NCBI GenBank assembly: GCA_001776335.1
Contig: MFAZ01000024.1
Span: 17,865 to 27,828 of the forward strand
Origin: Candidatus Curtissbacteria bacterium RIFCSPHIGHO2_01_FULL_41_11
GTDB taxonomy: Bacteria > Patescibacteriota > Microgenomatia > Curtissbacterales > GWA2-41-24
Length of the DNA: 9,964 nucleotides
Direction of reading: 5' to 3'
Positions within the stretch are counted from its first letter, which is position 1; the number at the start of each line of letters is the position of its first letter. Positions 1 to 5,319 of the stretch are shown in pieces. The position numbers and the translations under genes were made by a program. Under the pieces are notes generated by a model. That model made no database searches, had not been told where the DNA came from, and worked only from the letters and a program-made list of their open reading frames with translations.

Positions 1-284
1 CAGGTGATGTTGTTTTGATGAAAGTCTCCGGCGAAAAAATAGTCGGCCAGTTTTTGGTTGACCGAGTGCTTTCTTTTGATCATCCCAGGCGGGAGGAATT
101 TGAATATTTGAAAAAGAAATACGGGCGTGATCTTTTAATGCCTGCGGTTTTTTGGCTGGAACACGAAAAAGTGAATTATATAACCCTGATGTTTATAAGG
201 TCAGTTAACAAATTTTTAGTTCCTCCGGAAATCCCCAAACGTGACCTCAGGCCGTGGGTCGTTTTGGAAGAAAAAATATCCTAA
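1..284 (+). CDS. PUA/ASCH-like domain protein, C-terminal part
   Basis: The reading frame is open from the left edge to TAA at 282-284, so the gene very probably begins outside the window. The first visible residues, GDVVLMKVSGEKIVGQF, look like the central beta-hairpin of PUA-like (ASCH/EVE-type) domains, where a GD-x-V-L segment and an 'IVG-x-F' strand recur. The tail pattern, an aromatic FW segment, then 'NYITLMFI' and 'DLRPWVVL', supports the same fold. Such domains commonly bind RNA or modified nucleic acid bases; no specific function can be assigned. TTG at 15 or ATG at 18 could serve as a start behind GGTGAT (3-8), giving an 88-89 aa protein. I prefer the partial reading because the residues before ATG18 fit the domain. 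It converges on the next gene with a 5-base gap. Confidence 0.6.
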   Translation, partial: GDVVLMKVSGEKIVGQFLVDRVLSFDHPRREEFEYLKKKYGRDLLMPAVFWLEHEKVNYITLMFIRSVNKFLVPPEIPKRDLRPWVVLEEKIS

Positions 285-289
285 ATATC

Positions 290-640
290 CTATTTTTGAT
301 AGTGGATTCTGTTTTTTTTGACGCCGATTTCTTGCAGTTTATTGAATTCTTTTTTTGAGGATATAACGACTTTGTCTGCCTGGGCAATCAAAAGCTTTTC
401 CAGAAAATCGGCGACGGGAGGGTTTTCGAAACGCTGAATCCAAACGAACTTTTTGCCCATTAAGCGTGCCAGAACAACTGCCAGCATTTGCTGCGATTTT
501 GGTTTTTCGACAATTACAAAATCCATTCCTTTTTTGTTTTTAATTTTTTTGTAAGTTTTAATAAAAGAAGAATTTACCCTGATGTTTAGAAGGTTTGGCT
601 GAAGTTTAAAGGACGGAAGGTGTTTTTTTACATTGGACAC
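290..640 (-). CDS. Short GT4-like Rossmann half-protein, hypothetical
   Basis: A 116-aa product, starting at GTG (638-640); an in-frame TAA lies a few codons upstream, so little extension is possible. No clear Shine-Dalgarno sequence is visible. The pattern (a hydrophobic strand 'MDFVIVEKP', a helix, 'KKFVWIQRFENPP', a helix, 'ADKVVISSKKEFNKL', then 'GVKKNRIHYQK') resembles the N-terminal Rossmann domain of GT4-type glycosyltransferases. It stops where that domain hands over to the nucleotide-sugar-binding half. The UDP-sugar-binding domain with its E-x7-E motif is absent, so it is unlikely to be an active transferase by itself. It could be a stand-alone accessory domain or a remnant of a larger gene. 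No transmembrane helix is seen. The fold assignment is inference; the ORF itself is well supported by length and amino-acid composition. Confidence 0.55.
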   Translation of the reverse strand: MSNVKKHLPSFKLQPNLLNIRVNSSFIKTYKKIKNKKGMDFVIVEKPKSQQMLAVVLARLMGKKFVWIQRFENPPVADFLEKLLIAQADKVVISSKKEFNKLQEIGVKKNRIHYQK

Positions 641-782
641 TTTTTCGACAATTGATTTTTACCTACAATTGACGCTTCAAGACTACTTTCAATCTGAGTG
701 CATTTTTACACTTTAAGCAGTTTGTGACAATAGATCAAAACGTGATCAAAGAATAGCAAAATTGAAAGCTGCTCTTCTTAAC

Positions 783-811
783 TTGAGGTTGATGGAAGCA
801 AGCAGTAAACT
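783..811 (+). promoter_or_regulatory. Candidate sigma70-type promoter of the signalling unit
   Basis: TTGAGG (783-788), a 17-base spacer and TAAACT (806-811), each matching 4 of 6 consensus bases. Transcription would start near 818, leaving a leader of roughly 27 bases that contains the strong Shine-Dalgarno sequence at 832-839. The same TAAACT -10 version is seen before the genes at 5320 and 9862. The 641-782 stretch upstream holds nothing I recognise apart from two close GATCAAA copies (733-739 and 744-750). Confidence 0.4.
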
Positions 812-831
812 GGAACTAGACCTTGTTTTTA

Positions 832-839
832 GGGGGTGA
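832..839 (+). promoter_or_regulatory. Extended Shine-Dalgarno site that fixes the start at TTG 845
   Basis: GGGGGTGA matches the extended anti-Shine-Dalgarno complement (GGAGGTGA) except for one position that can form a G-U pair. The GTG at 836-838 lies inside this site and therefore cannot reasonably be the start codon. TTG at 845-847 lies five bases beyond it, the usual distance. The near-identical GGGGGTGAT precedes the 58-aa gene at 3434. Confidence 0.6.
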
Positions 840-844
840 ATTTT

Positions 845-1126
845 TTGTCGGTTGAAGAAGATTATCTATCACTCTTAACGGATCTTATAAAAAAACAGAT
901 GGTAATGCTCGGGCCTGGAGTTGCTATTTCCAAGGCGAGAAAAGTTTCTAGCCTTACAGTTTCCCAGGAAGGGCAAGTGACTGCTATTGCGGGGGATCCG
1001 CAGGCAGCCCTCGACCAACTTGCCCGTGAGTACATGAATCTTTCCGGTCAGATTGCCCAGGCGACTCTGGCGAGTTTGCTTGAAAAGTACCCAAACATTA
1101 AAGGGATTGCCAGCGGTAGTAAATAA
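845..1126 (+). CDS. Conserved-looking small protein upstream of the histidine kinase
   Basis: 93 aa from TTG 845; GTG 836 would add three residues but sits inside the ribosome binding site. The product is soluble, with no signal or membrane segment. Visible structure: an N-terminal helix (SVEEDYLSLLTDLIKKQ), a glycine/valine-rich turn 'MLGPGVAISKARKV', a short beta pair 'LTVSQEGQVTAIAGDP', then a long helix ending in 'LLEKYPNIKGI'. I do not recognise a named family. Its stop codon is immediately followed by the kinase ATG with no gap, so the two are almost certainly co-transcribed and perhaps translationally coupled. An accessory role in the sensor pathway is a reasonable inference from position only. 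Confidence 0.75.
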   Translation: MSVEEDYLSLLTDLIKKQMVMLGPGVAISKARKVSSLTVSQEGQVTAIAGDPQAALDQLAREYMNLSGQIAQATLASLLEKYPNIKGIASGSK

Positions 1127-2947
1127 ATGGAGTTAACTTTAGGTTTAGCAATCATTACTGTTTGTGGAACGGTAGCCGGTATAGCTGGCTATTTTCTGAT
1201 GAGGCGAAAGTTCGAGCGTGAGCTCGAGCTTAACCGCAAAAAACAGGAAGAACTTGCTCAAAAAGCCTACGAGATGGCTGTTTTGAAGGAGATAGGGGAT
1301 AGAATTGGTTATTCTTTGGATGCGCAAAAAATAGTCGAAATTATCACCAGGTCGTTGGGGCAGCTGTTTTCATTTTCAACGGCCTCCAGCATGATTTTTG
1401 ATGGGGAGTATGACAAGATTATATTTGAGTGCAATGTGCGTGAAACGGTTAGTCCTCAGTTTATTGCAGACGTCAAGGTTAAAATGCTTGCGGCTTTTTC
1501 AGAGATGTTACAGGAGCCTCTTGTGGATATCGACGTGGACGAAAGTGTTGTTGGGGAGCTGGTTGACGAAAACGACAAATATCCTATTGCTTCGTTTTTC
1601 AATTTGCCGATTGTAATTTCCGGAAGGGCTGTCGGTATTATTAACGTTGCTTCAAAAATACCCGGAGTTTACGAGAGTGAAGAGACAGAGGTGTTGTATA
1701 GGATTGCCTCTCAGGCCTCACAAGCAGTTTCGAAGCTACAGGAAGTTTTGGAGAATGAGAAAAGCAGATTATCGCAAGCTGTTGAATCTTTGTCAGACGG
1801 TCTTTTGATGGTTAATTCTAAATATCAGCTTATTCTTGCCAACCGACGCCTTTCACATCTATTGGGAATTATTGAAAATCCAAAAATATTTGATATTGTC
1901 AATGCACTTTCCGGAAGTTTTGATCTTAGGACAAAAATGGAAGAAGCATATGCCAGGGAAGGAACGCTACCTCCTTTAGAAGTTGCTATTCGCGATAAAG
2001 TATTTCAGGTTTTTGTTTCTCGTGTTTCGGACAAAAAGAGCGGTAAGCAAAGCTTGCGGTCCTCGTCCCTCGACCCTTCGGCATCGCTCAGGGCGGACAC
2101 ACTCGAGACTGCGGGCCTAAAGCCTGTCGCCATAGTAGTTTTATTTCATGACATCACCGACGCCAAGAACCTTGAAAGGTTAAGGCAGGATTTCACGGCA
2201 ATGATGGTTCATGAACTGAGAGCTCCGCTTACTTCTATTAAGTCTTCCGTTGCGATGATAAATCCTGCCGATCCGGCAAAAATGCCACCTGCTGTGGTTG
2301 GTAAATATCTTAAAACCATAGATTCAACTTCCCAGACAATGCTGGAGCTTGTTAACGATCTTTTGGACGTTGCTAAGCTGGAAGCGGGAAAATTCGATAT
2401 TATTTGTGACAGTGGGGATATTGCCGAAGTTATTAGTGATAGAGTAGAAGGTTTCAGGCCGATTGCAATTGAAAAGCATATTGAGATTAATGCAGTCATA
2501 GAACCAGGCTTACCGCGTGCATGGTTTGATAAAGTAAGAATAAAGCAGGTTCTTAACAACTTGCTTTCTAATGCAATTAAATATTCAGATTCGGGAGAGG
2601 TTACGGTGGGTGCCAAAAAACAAATTGTCAATGGTGCGCCGATTGACATTTTGGTTTCAGTTAAGGATACTGGAATTGGTATAGAAGAAGACCAGATCGA
2701 GAAGCTGTTTTCCCGATTCGGCCAACTCGAATCCGGCAGGAGGAATGCGGGACTCAAGAGTTCCGGGCTGGGCCTTTTTATAACCAAGAAGATAGTTGAG
2801 GCTAGCGGAGGCAAAATCTGGGTCGAATCGCAAGGTGCCGGAACTGGTAGTACTTTTAACTTTACCGTACCATTTGCAGAAGCAAGCCATATTGAAGGCA
2901 CGCATGATATCAAAAGTTTCACCACAGAAAAGGTTGCCCAGGCATGA
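1127..2947 (+). CDS. Membrane-anchored GAF-PAS sensor histidine kinase
   Basis: 606 aa. One N-terminal transmembrane helix (about residues 3-24) is followed by basic residues and a short coiled coil (26-55). A GAF-like domain (about 55-203), a PAS-like domain (about 212-345, ending in the typical 'LFHDITDAKNLERL'), the HisKA dimerisation domain and the HATPase domain follow. The phosphoacceptor is H362 in VHELRAPLTS. ATP-site motifs are the N box around NNLLSNAIKYS (477-487), G1 DTGIGIE (514-520), the F box LFSRFG and G2 GLGLF (547-551), so the kinase looks intact. It starts directly after the upstream stop codon with no strong Shine-Dalgarno sequence, suggesting translational coupling. A GC-rich dispersed repeat adds about 25 residues (about 306-330) in frame between the last PAS strands. 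The signal is unknown; GAF and PAS suggest cytoplasmic sensing. The likely partner is the response regulator at 3020. Confidence 0.93.
   Translation: MELTLGLAIITVCGTVAGIAGYFLMRRKFERELELNRKKQEELAQKAYEMAVLKEIGDRIGYSLDAQKIVEIITRSLGQLFSFSTASSMIFDGEYDKIIFECNVRETVSPQFIADVKVKMLAAFSEMLQEPLVDIDVDESVVGELVDENDKYPIASFFNLPIVISGRAVGIINVASKIPGVYESEETEVLYRIASQASQAVSKLQEVLENEKSRLSQAVESLSDGLLMVNSKYQLILANRRLSHLLGIIENPKIFDIVNALSGSFDLRTKMEEAYAREGTLPPLEVAIRDKVFQVFVSRVSDKKSGKQSLRSSSLDPSASLRADTLETAGLKPVAIVVLFHDITDAKNLERLRQDFTAMMVHELRAPLTSIKSSVAMINPADPAKMPPAVVGKYLKTIDSTSQTMLELVNDLLDVAKLEAGKFDIICDSGDIAEVISDRVEGFRPIAIEKHIEINAVIEPGLPRAWFDKVRIKQVLNNLLSNAIKYSDSGEVTVGAKKQIVNGAPIDILVSVKDTGIGIEEDQIEKLFSRFGQLESGRRNAGLKSSGLGLFITKKIVEASGGKIWVESQGAGTGSTFNFTVPFAEASHIEGTHDIKSFTTEKVAQA
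2051..2098. repeat. GC-rich dispersed repeat inserted in frame in the kinase gene
   Basis: This stretch is much more GC-rich than the surrounding gene and has partial dyad symmetry: GTCC (2059-2062) with GGAC (2095-2098), and CCCT (2074-2077) with AGGG (2090-2093). Its core, CCCTTCGGCATCGCTCAGGG, resembles a short palindromic element I recall as widely dispersed in environmental bacterial genomes. It encodes the low-complexity peptide SSSLDPSASLRADT within a loop of the PAS domain, where related kinases have only a short turn. The exact borders of the insertion are not certain. Confidence 0.6.
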
Positions 2948-2948
2948 T

Positions 2949-3014
2949 AAAAGTTCAAGGTTCCCGCCGACGCCAAGGCTTTGGCGGGCAGGCAAAGTTT
3001 AAAGTTCAAAGTTT
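2949..3014. repeat. Inverted-repeat element flanked by AAAGTTCAA direct repeats
   Basis: CCCGCC (2963-2968) and GCCAA (2972-2976) face TTGGCGGG (2981-2988), giving a strong GC-rich hairpin. It is bracketed by AAAGTTCAA at 2950-2958 and again at 3001-3009, the latter within an AAAGTTTAAAGTTCAAAGTTT tract. It fills the whole gap between the kinase stop and the regulator ATG and contrasts with the AT-leaning neighbourhood. There is no U-tract, so it is not a classical terminator. Confidence 0.6.
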
Positions 3015-3019
3015 GTAAA

Positions 3020-3403
3020 ATGGCGAAGGTAATAATTGTTGAAGACGACGCAAATCTGGCAAATATCTATCAGCAAAAGATAAGCTCCGGAGGACATCAG
3101 GTCACAATCGTTCCAGACAAAGAAGCCGTAGCTCAAATAACAGCTCAGATGCCCAATCTTGTACTTTTGGATATTCTCATGCCGAATATTTCCGGCTTGG
3201 ATATTCTGCGAGAATTAAAAGCTGATCCTACAACTTCCGCGATTCCAGTTTTACTTTTAACAAACGTCGCAGAAGATGCGAGTATCGCAAAAGGGCTGGA
3301 ACTTGGGGCTTACGGTTATTTACTCAAATCGGAAACTACACCCGATGCTATTTTATCGCGAGTGACTATGACTCTGGAAGAAAGTGCTCCGCCTACGCCG
3401 TAG
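3020..3403 (+). CDS. Single-domain CheY-like response regulator
   Basis: 127 aa from ATG 3020. A longer reading from TTG 2981 would translate the repeat element and is rejected. It is a receiver domain only, with no output domain. Acidic pocket E8-D9-D10 in IIVEDD, phosphoacceptor D51 in VLLDILMP, the switch threonine T81 in LLLTN and conserved K103 in YLLKS are all present, so it should accept phosphate. The natural partner is the kinase directly upstream. Output would have to come through protein-protein contact, as for CheY or Spo0F. No Shine-Dalgarno sequence precedes the ATG; the bases there belong to the AAAGTTCAAAGTTT repeat, so translation may depend on coupling or be weak. The C-terminal ESAPPTP is encoded by a small inverted repeat, CCTAC-GCC-GTAGG (3392-3404), that also holds the stop codon. 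Confidence 0.92.
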   Translation: MAKVIIVEDDANLANIYQQKISSGGHQVTIVPDKEAVAQITAQMPNLVLLDILMPNISGLDILRELKADPTTSAIPVLLLTNVAEDASIAKGLELGAYGYLLKSETTPDAILSRVTMTLEESAPPTP

Positions 3404-3415
3404 GAAGGGAGTAAT

Positions 3416-3427
3416 AAAGGGGGTGAT
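3416..3427 (+). promoter_or_regulatory. Strong Shine-Dalgarno site of the 58-aa membrane protein
   Basis: AAAGGGGGTGAT closely matches the full anti-Shine-Dalgarno complement AAAGGAGGTGAT with one A-to-G change. It lies six bases before ATG 3434 and is the main evidence that this short ORF is translated. Confidence 0.65.
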
Positions 3428-3433
3428 TTTTAA

Positions 3434-3610
3434 ATGAAGCTGGATTTAAAAAGGTGTTTTACATCTCATGCATTATTACACAACCTTTTGGGGTTGGGTG
3501 TCGGTCTTATTCTGGTAGCTTTGGTTCCATCTTTGGTGTCAAACGCCCTTATGGTGGGAATTTTGGCTGTTGTAGTGGCTGTTGTTTTGGACGCTGTCGT
3601 AGTTAAGTAG
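3434..3610 (+). CDS. 58-aa two-helix membrane protein
   Basis: A short gene (58 codons plus TAG at 3608-3610) with an unusually good ribosome binding site. The product begins MKLDLKRCFTSHALLHN, a basic, partly amphipathic start. Two hydrophobic stretches follow: about residues 14-34 (ending before a Pro-Ser turn) and about 38-57, rich in Val, Leu, Ala and Gly, with one Asp (D53) inside the second. It most likely spans the membrane twice with both ends on one side. It follows the response regulator after 30 bases with no terminator in between, so it is likely the last gene of the signalling unit. I do not recognise the family. It could be an output or feedback partner of the system, or unrelated to it. 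Confidence 0.65.
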   Translation: MKLDLKRCFTSHALLHNLLGLGVGLILVALVPSLVSNALMVGILAVVVAVVLDAVVVK

Positions 3611-3637
3611 ACAGTGGGATAATTTGTATCTGATTTA

Positions 3638-3654
3638 CAGACTTTTTTAGTCTG
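3638..3654. repeat. Inverted repeat just upstream of the RRM promoter
   Basis: CAGACT (3638-3643), five T bases, then AGTCTG (3649-3654). It abuts the -35 box at 3657. A direct repeat, TCTGATTTA / TCTGATTTG, overlaps both arms. It could be a weak terminator for the upstream unit or an operator for the RRM gene; no proper U-tract follows it. Confidence 0.35.
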
Positions 3655-3656
3655 AT

Positions 3657-3686
3657 TTGACTTTGTGTAAATTTTTTATGTAGAAT
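3657..3686 (+). promoter_or_regulatory. Sigma70-type promoter of the RRM gene
   Basis: TTGACT (3657-3662), an 18-base spacer and TAGAAT (3681-3686), each 5 of 6 to consensus. Start of transcription near 3693 would give a leader of about 97 bases before ATG 3790. A leader of that length leaves room for post-transcriptional control, as is common for cold-induced RNA-binding proteins, but I see no strong structure in it. Confidence 0.6.
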
Positions 3687-3789
3687 AATCACAAGAATTT
3701 TATAGACCTCAATTCCCAACATCCACTTTTTAATGCAGTTTTTCCAAAATTTATTTGTGTAATGAATTAAGAAAGGAGTGTGATATATT

Positions 3790-4056
3790 ATGGCTAAAAA
3801 ATTATTCGTTGGCAGCTTGCCATACGCAACCACATCTGACCAGCTTCGCGAAATTTTCGCAAAAGCCGGAACTGTTGTTGAAGCAAACGTTGTTATGGAC
3901 AAAATGACAGGCCGGTCTCGTGGATTCGGATTTGTCGAAATGTCAACAGACGAAGAAGCCAAAAAAGCTGTTGATAGTCTTAACGGAACCGAAATTGACG
4001 GCAGAAAGATATTTGTTTCTGAAGCTCGTCCCCAGGCACCAAGAGACGGTCAGTAA
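3790..4056 (+). CDS. RRM-type RNA-binding protein
   Basis: 88 aa, a single RNA recognition motif with almost nothing else. RNP2 is LFVGSL (residues 5-10) and RNP1 is RGFGFVEM (44-51), with the aromatic RNA-stacking residues F6, F46 and F48 present. The last RNP1 position is Met instead of the usual aromatic residue. The C-terminal tail (about 80-88, Pro/Arg/Gln) is short; there is no glycine-rich region as in many cyanobacterial Rbp proteins. ATG 3790 is preceded by AAAGGAGTGTGAT (3772-3784), a strong Shine-Dalgarno sequence. In bacteria this family binds single-stranded RNA and is often abundant or cold-responsive; the specific targets are unknown. It has its own promoter, and a possible structured RNA follows the stop codon. 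Confidence 0.93.
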   Translation: MAKKLFVGSLPYATTSDQLREIFAKAGTVVEANVVMDKMTGRSRGFGFVEMSTDEEAKKAVDSLNGTEIDGRKIFVSEARPQAPRDGQ

Positions 4057-4082
4057 GCCTTGAATCCTGCAATTGCAGCTTA

Positions 4083-4176
4083 ACTTTGGTGTAGTTTACT
4101 GGTAAAACGTAGAGGGCTAACAGTCCTCGTCATGGGCTGCCGGAAGGCAGGTGTTCTGCGAGAGCGAATGTAAAGT
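4083..4176 (+). ncRNA. Candidate structured RNA with tRNA-like helix layout
   Basis: By eye this stretch forms five helices in order. A closing helix pairs ACTTTG (4083-4088) with TAAAGT (4171-4176). A D-arm-like hairpin pairs GTTT (4094-4097) with AAAC (4105-4108) around a loop containing TGG. A 7-bp hairpin pairs GAGGGCT (4112-4118) with AGTCCTC (4122-4128). CTGCC-GGAA-GGCAG (4137-4150) has a GNRA loop. A bulged stem, TTC-T-GC (4154-4159) with GC-GAA (4164-4168), has a GAGA loop. The order resembles a class II tRNA, but there is no canonical T-loop, and the anticodon-position triplet would be AAC, which is unusual in bacteria. It might instead be a 3' UTR element of the RRM mRNA or a small RNA. 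A palindrome, CTGCAATTGCAG (4067-4078), sits just upstream. The folding is manual, not computed. Confidence 0.35.
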
Positions 4177-4182
4177 GGCGGG

Positions 4183-4203
4183 CTTTGAAATTAATTTTTA
4201 AAG
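4183..4203. terminator. AT-rich hairpin between convergent genes, possible bidirectional terminator
   Basis: CTTTGAAA (4183-4190) pairs with TTTTAAAG (4196-4203), including one G-T pair, around a five-base loop. It lies between the RRM gene and the convergent peptidase gene, which ends at 4208. T/A tracts on both sides are compatible with weak termination in either direction, but the stem is AT-rich and not convincing alone. Confidence 0.25.
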
Positions 4204-4207
4204 AATT

Positions 4208-5281
4208 TTAAACTTCGATAATTTTATCTTGTGTTTTGCCTAAAACTTTTGCACGGCCGTTTTTGATCACTACGAGATCTTCGATTCTTACGCCGCCCCA
4301 GGGGAAATAAAGTCCGGGTTCAACCGAAAAAACCATATTGTTTTGCAGTGTTGTTTCTCTGGAAGGTCTCAAATACGGCTCTTCGTGGATTTCTAACCCG
4401 ATGCCGTGACCCAATCCATGGAGAAAATATTTTTCCAGCCTTTCTCCTTTGAAATGATCGTTTGCTGCACGAAATGCCATGTTCGATTTTATTCCGTGTG
4501 ATATTTTCTTTATTGCTTTTTGCTGGGCATTTTTGACGTGATGGTAGATCTTTTTGTGTTCGGGATTTGCCTTGCCTATAAAAATTGTTCTTGAAAGATC
4601 TGCGTGATAGTTTTGATATCTGGCACCAAAATCTAATAATAGTATTTCTCCTTTTGAGATTTTTCTGCTTCCGGTTTTATGATGCGGCCTTCCGGAGTTT
4701 GGGCCGGATGCAACTATAGATTCGAATGCCAAGCCTTCGCCCCCAAGACTGTGGATTATGGATAATAGATTGTGGGCGATTTCTGCTTCTGTCTGCCCGA
4801 CTTTTAGTGTTTTTAAAATTTCTTTGAATGCCTTTTGAGAAATTATTTGTGCCTTTTCAATTTTGTTAATTTCTTCTTCGGTCTTTATAACTCTTAAATT
4901 TTCAATGAAGTTTTCAGTGGCTGTGAGTTTTGCTAAAAGTCCTTGTTTTAACTCTTCATATTCTCCAAACAGTAAATTGTTTTTTTCAAATCCGACCTTA
5001 GCGCATTTTTGGAGTTTATTAATTGCCAATTTAAGCATCTCGTTCCTTTCCTTTGCGATTGCAATTTGTAGACCATTTTTTCTGACTGCTTTTGCTTCAG
5101 ATTGATAAAGCCTTGCAGTTATGAAAGCCGGTGCTTTTGCCAGGACGAGATATGCTTCGCGGTCAGCTGACAGCAGGCCTTTGAAACCCGTGAGGTAGTA
5201 AATGTTTGTGGGGTTTGTGACAAGGAACCCGTCGAGGCCATTTTTTCTTATTAATTCACGGACTTTTTTCAAATTGTCCAT
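4208..5281 (-). CDS. M24 family Xaa-Pro type aminopeptidase
   Basis: 357 aa, a normal length for short prolidase/aminopeptidase P-like enzymes. The N-terminal creatinase/prolidase domain covers about residues 1-130; the 'NIYYLTGF' segment is typical of it. The pita-bread catalytic domain covers about 135-350. The five expected metal ligands are visible: D217 (LLLDFGA), D228 (NYHADLSR), H292 (HGLGHGIG), E321 (SVEPGLY) and E334 (RIEDLV). The substrate-contact histidines in 'RPHHKTG' (200-201) and H299 are present too. It should be an active cytoplasmic di-metal peptidase removing N-terminal residues before proline, or splitting X-Pro dipeptides; which of these cannot be told from sequence. ATG 5281 has no Shine-Dalgarno sequence and lies 8 bases after a perfect TATAAT, so the mRNA is probably leaderless. 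Divergent from the transglycosylase gene across 38 bases. Confidence 0.93.
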   Translation of the reverse strand: MDNLKKVRELIRKNGLDGFLVTNPTNIYYLTGFKGLLSADREAYLVLAKAPAFITARLYQSEAKAVRKNGLQIAIAKERNEMLKLAINKLQKCAKVGFEKNNLLFGEYEELKQGLLAKLTATENFIENLRVIKTEEEINKIEKAQIISQKAFKEILKTLKVGQTEAEIAHNLLSIIHSLGGEGLAFESIVASGPNSGRPHHKTGSRKISKGEILLLDFGARYQNYHADLSRTIFIGKANPEHKKIYHHVKNAQQKAIKKISHGIKSNMAFRAANDHFKGERLEKYFLHGLGHGIGLEIHEEPYLRPSRETTLQNNMVFSVEPGLYFPWGGVRIEDLVVIKNGRAKVLGKTQDKIIEV

Positions 5282-5289
5282 AAGTGTGA

Positions 5290-5295
5290 ATTATA
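5290..5295 (-). promoter_or_regulatory. Perfect -10 box placing transcription start at the peptidase ATG
   Basis: TATAAT on the minus strand, with eight bases between it and ATG 5281. No good -35 box is found at 16-18 bases upstream. Start of transcription would fall on or next to the start codon. Confidence 0.45.
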
Positions 5296-5307
5296 TATCA
5301 TTTGGGT

Positions 5308-5313
5308 TAAACT
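5308..5313 (+). promoter_or_regulatory. -10-like box six bases before the transglycosylase ATG
   Basis: TAAACT followed by six bases and ATG 5320, the same -10 version and spacing as before rpmG (9874-9869). The -35 region is poor, so on its own this is a weak call. Confidence 0.3.
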
Positions 5314-5319
5314 GGATTT

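Noticed and set aside
272..297. AAAAATA...TATTTTT inverted repeat between the first two convergent genes as a terminator
   Set aside because: The stem is A/T only and weak; the direct ATATCCTA copies (276-283, 285-292) explain part of the symmetry.
836..844. GTG 836 as start of the small protein before the kinase
   Set aside because: The codon is part of the GGGGGTGA ribosome binding site for TTG 845.
2209..3009. Long minus-strand open frame opposite the histidine kinase C-terminus
   Set aside because: Shadow of the kinase gene: all kinase motifs read on the plus strand, and the antisense product is low-complexity Ser/Leu/Pro.
2949..3014. CRISPR-like or tandem repeat array
   Set aside because: Only two AAAGTTCAA copies around one hairpin; no regular spacers anywhere in the window.
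2981..3019. Upstream TTG start of the response regulator
   Set aside because: It would translate the repeat element; the receiver domain begins at M(A)KVIIVEDD, as usual.
3603..3962. Minus-strand open frame over the RRM promoter and gene start
   Set aside because: It overlaps a clear RRM gene with a strong promoter and ribosome binding site, and its translation shows no domain pattern.
4083..4176. Annotating this stretch as a real tRNA-Val (AAC)
   Set aside because: There is no T-loop consensus, three bases separate the D-like and anticodon-like stems, and A34 is atypical for this tRNA in bacteria.
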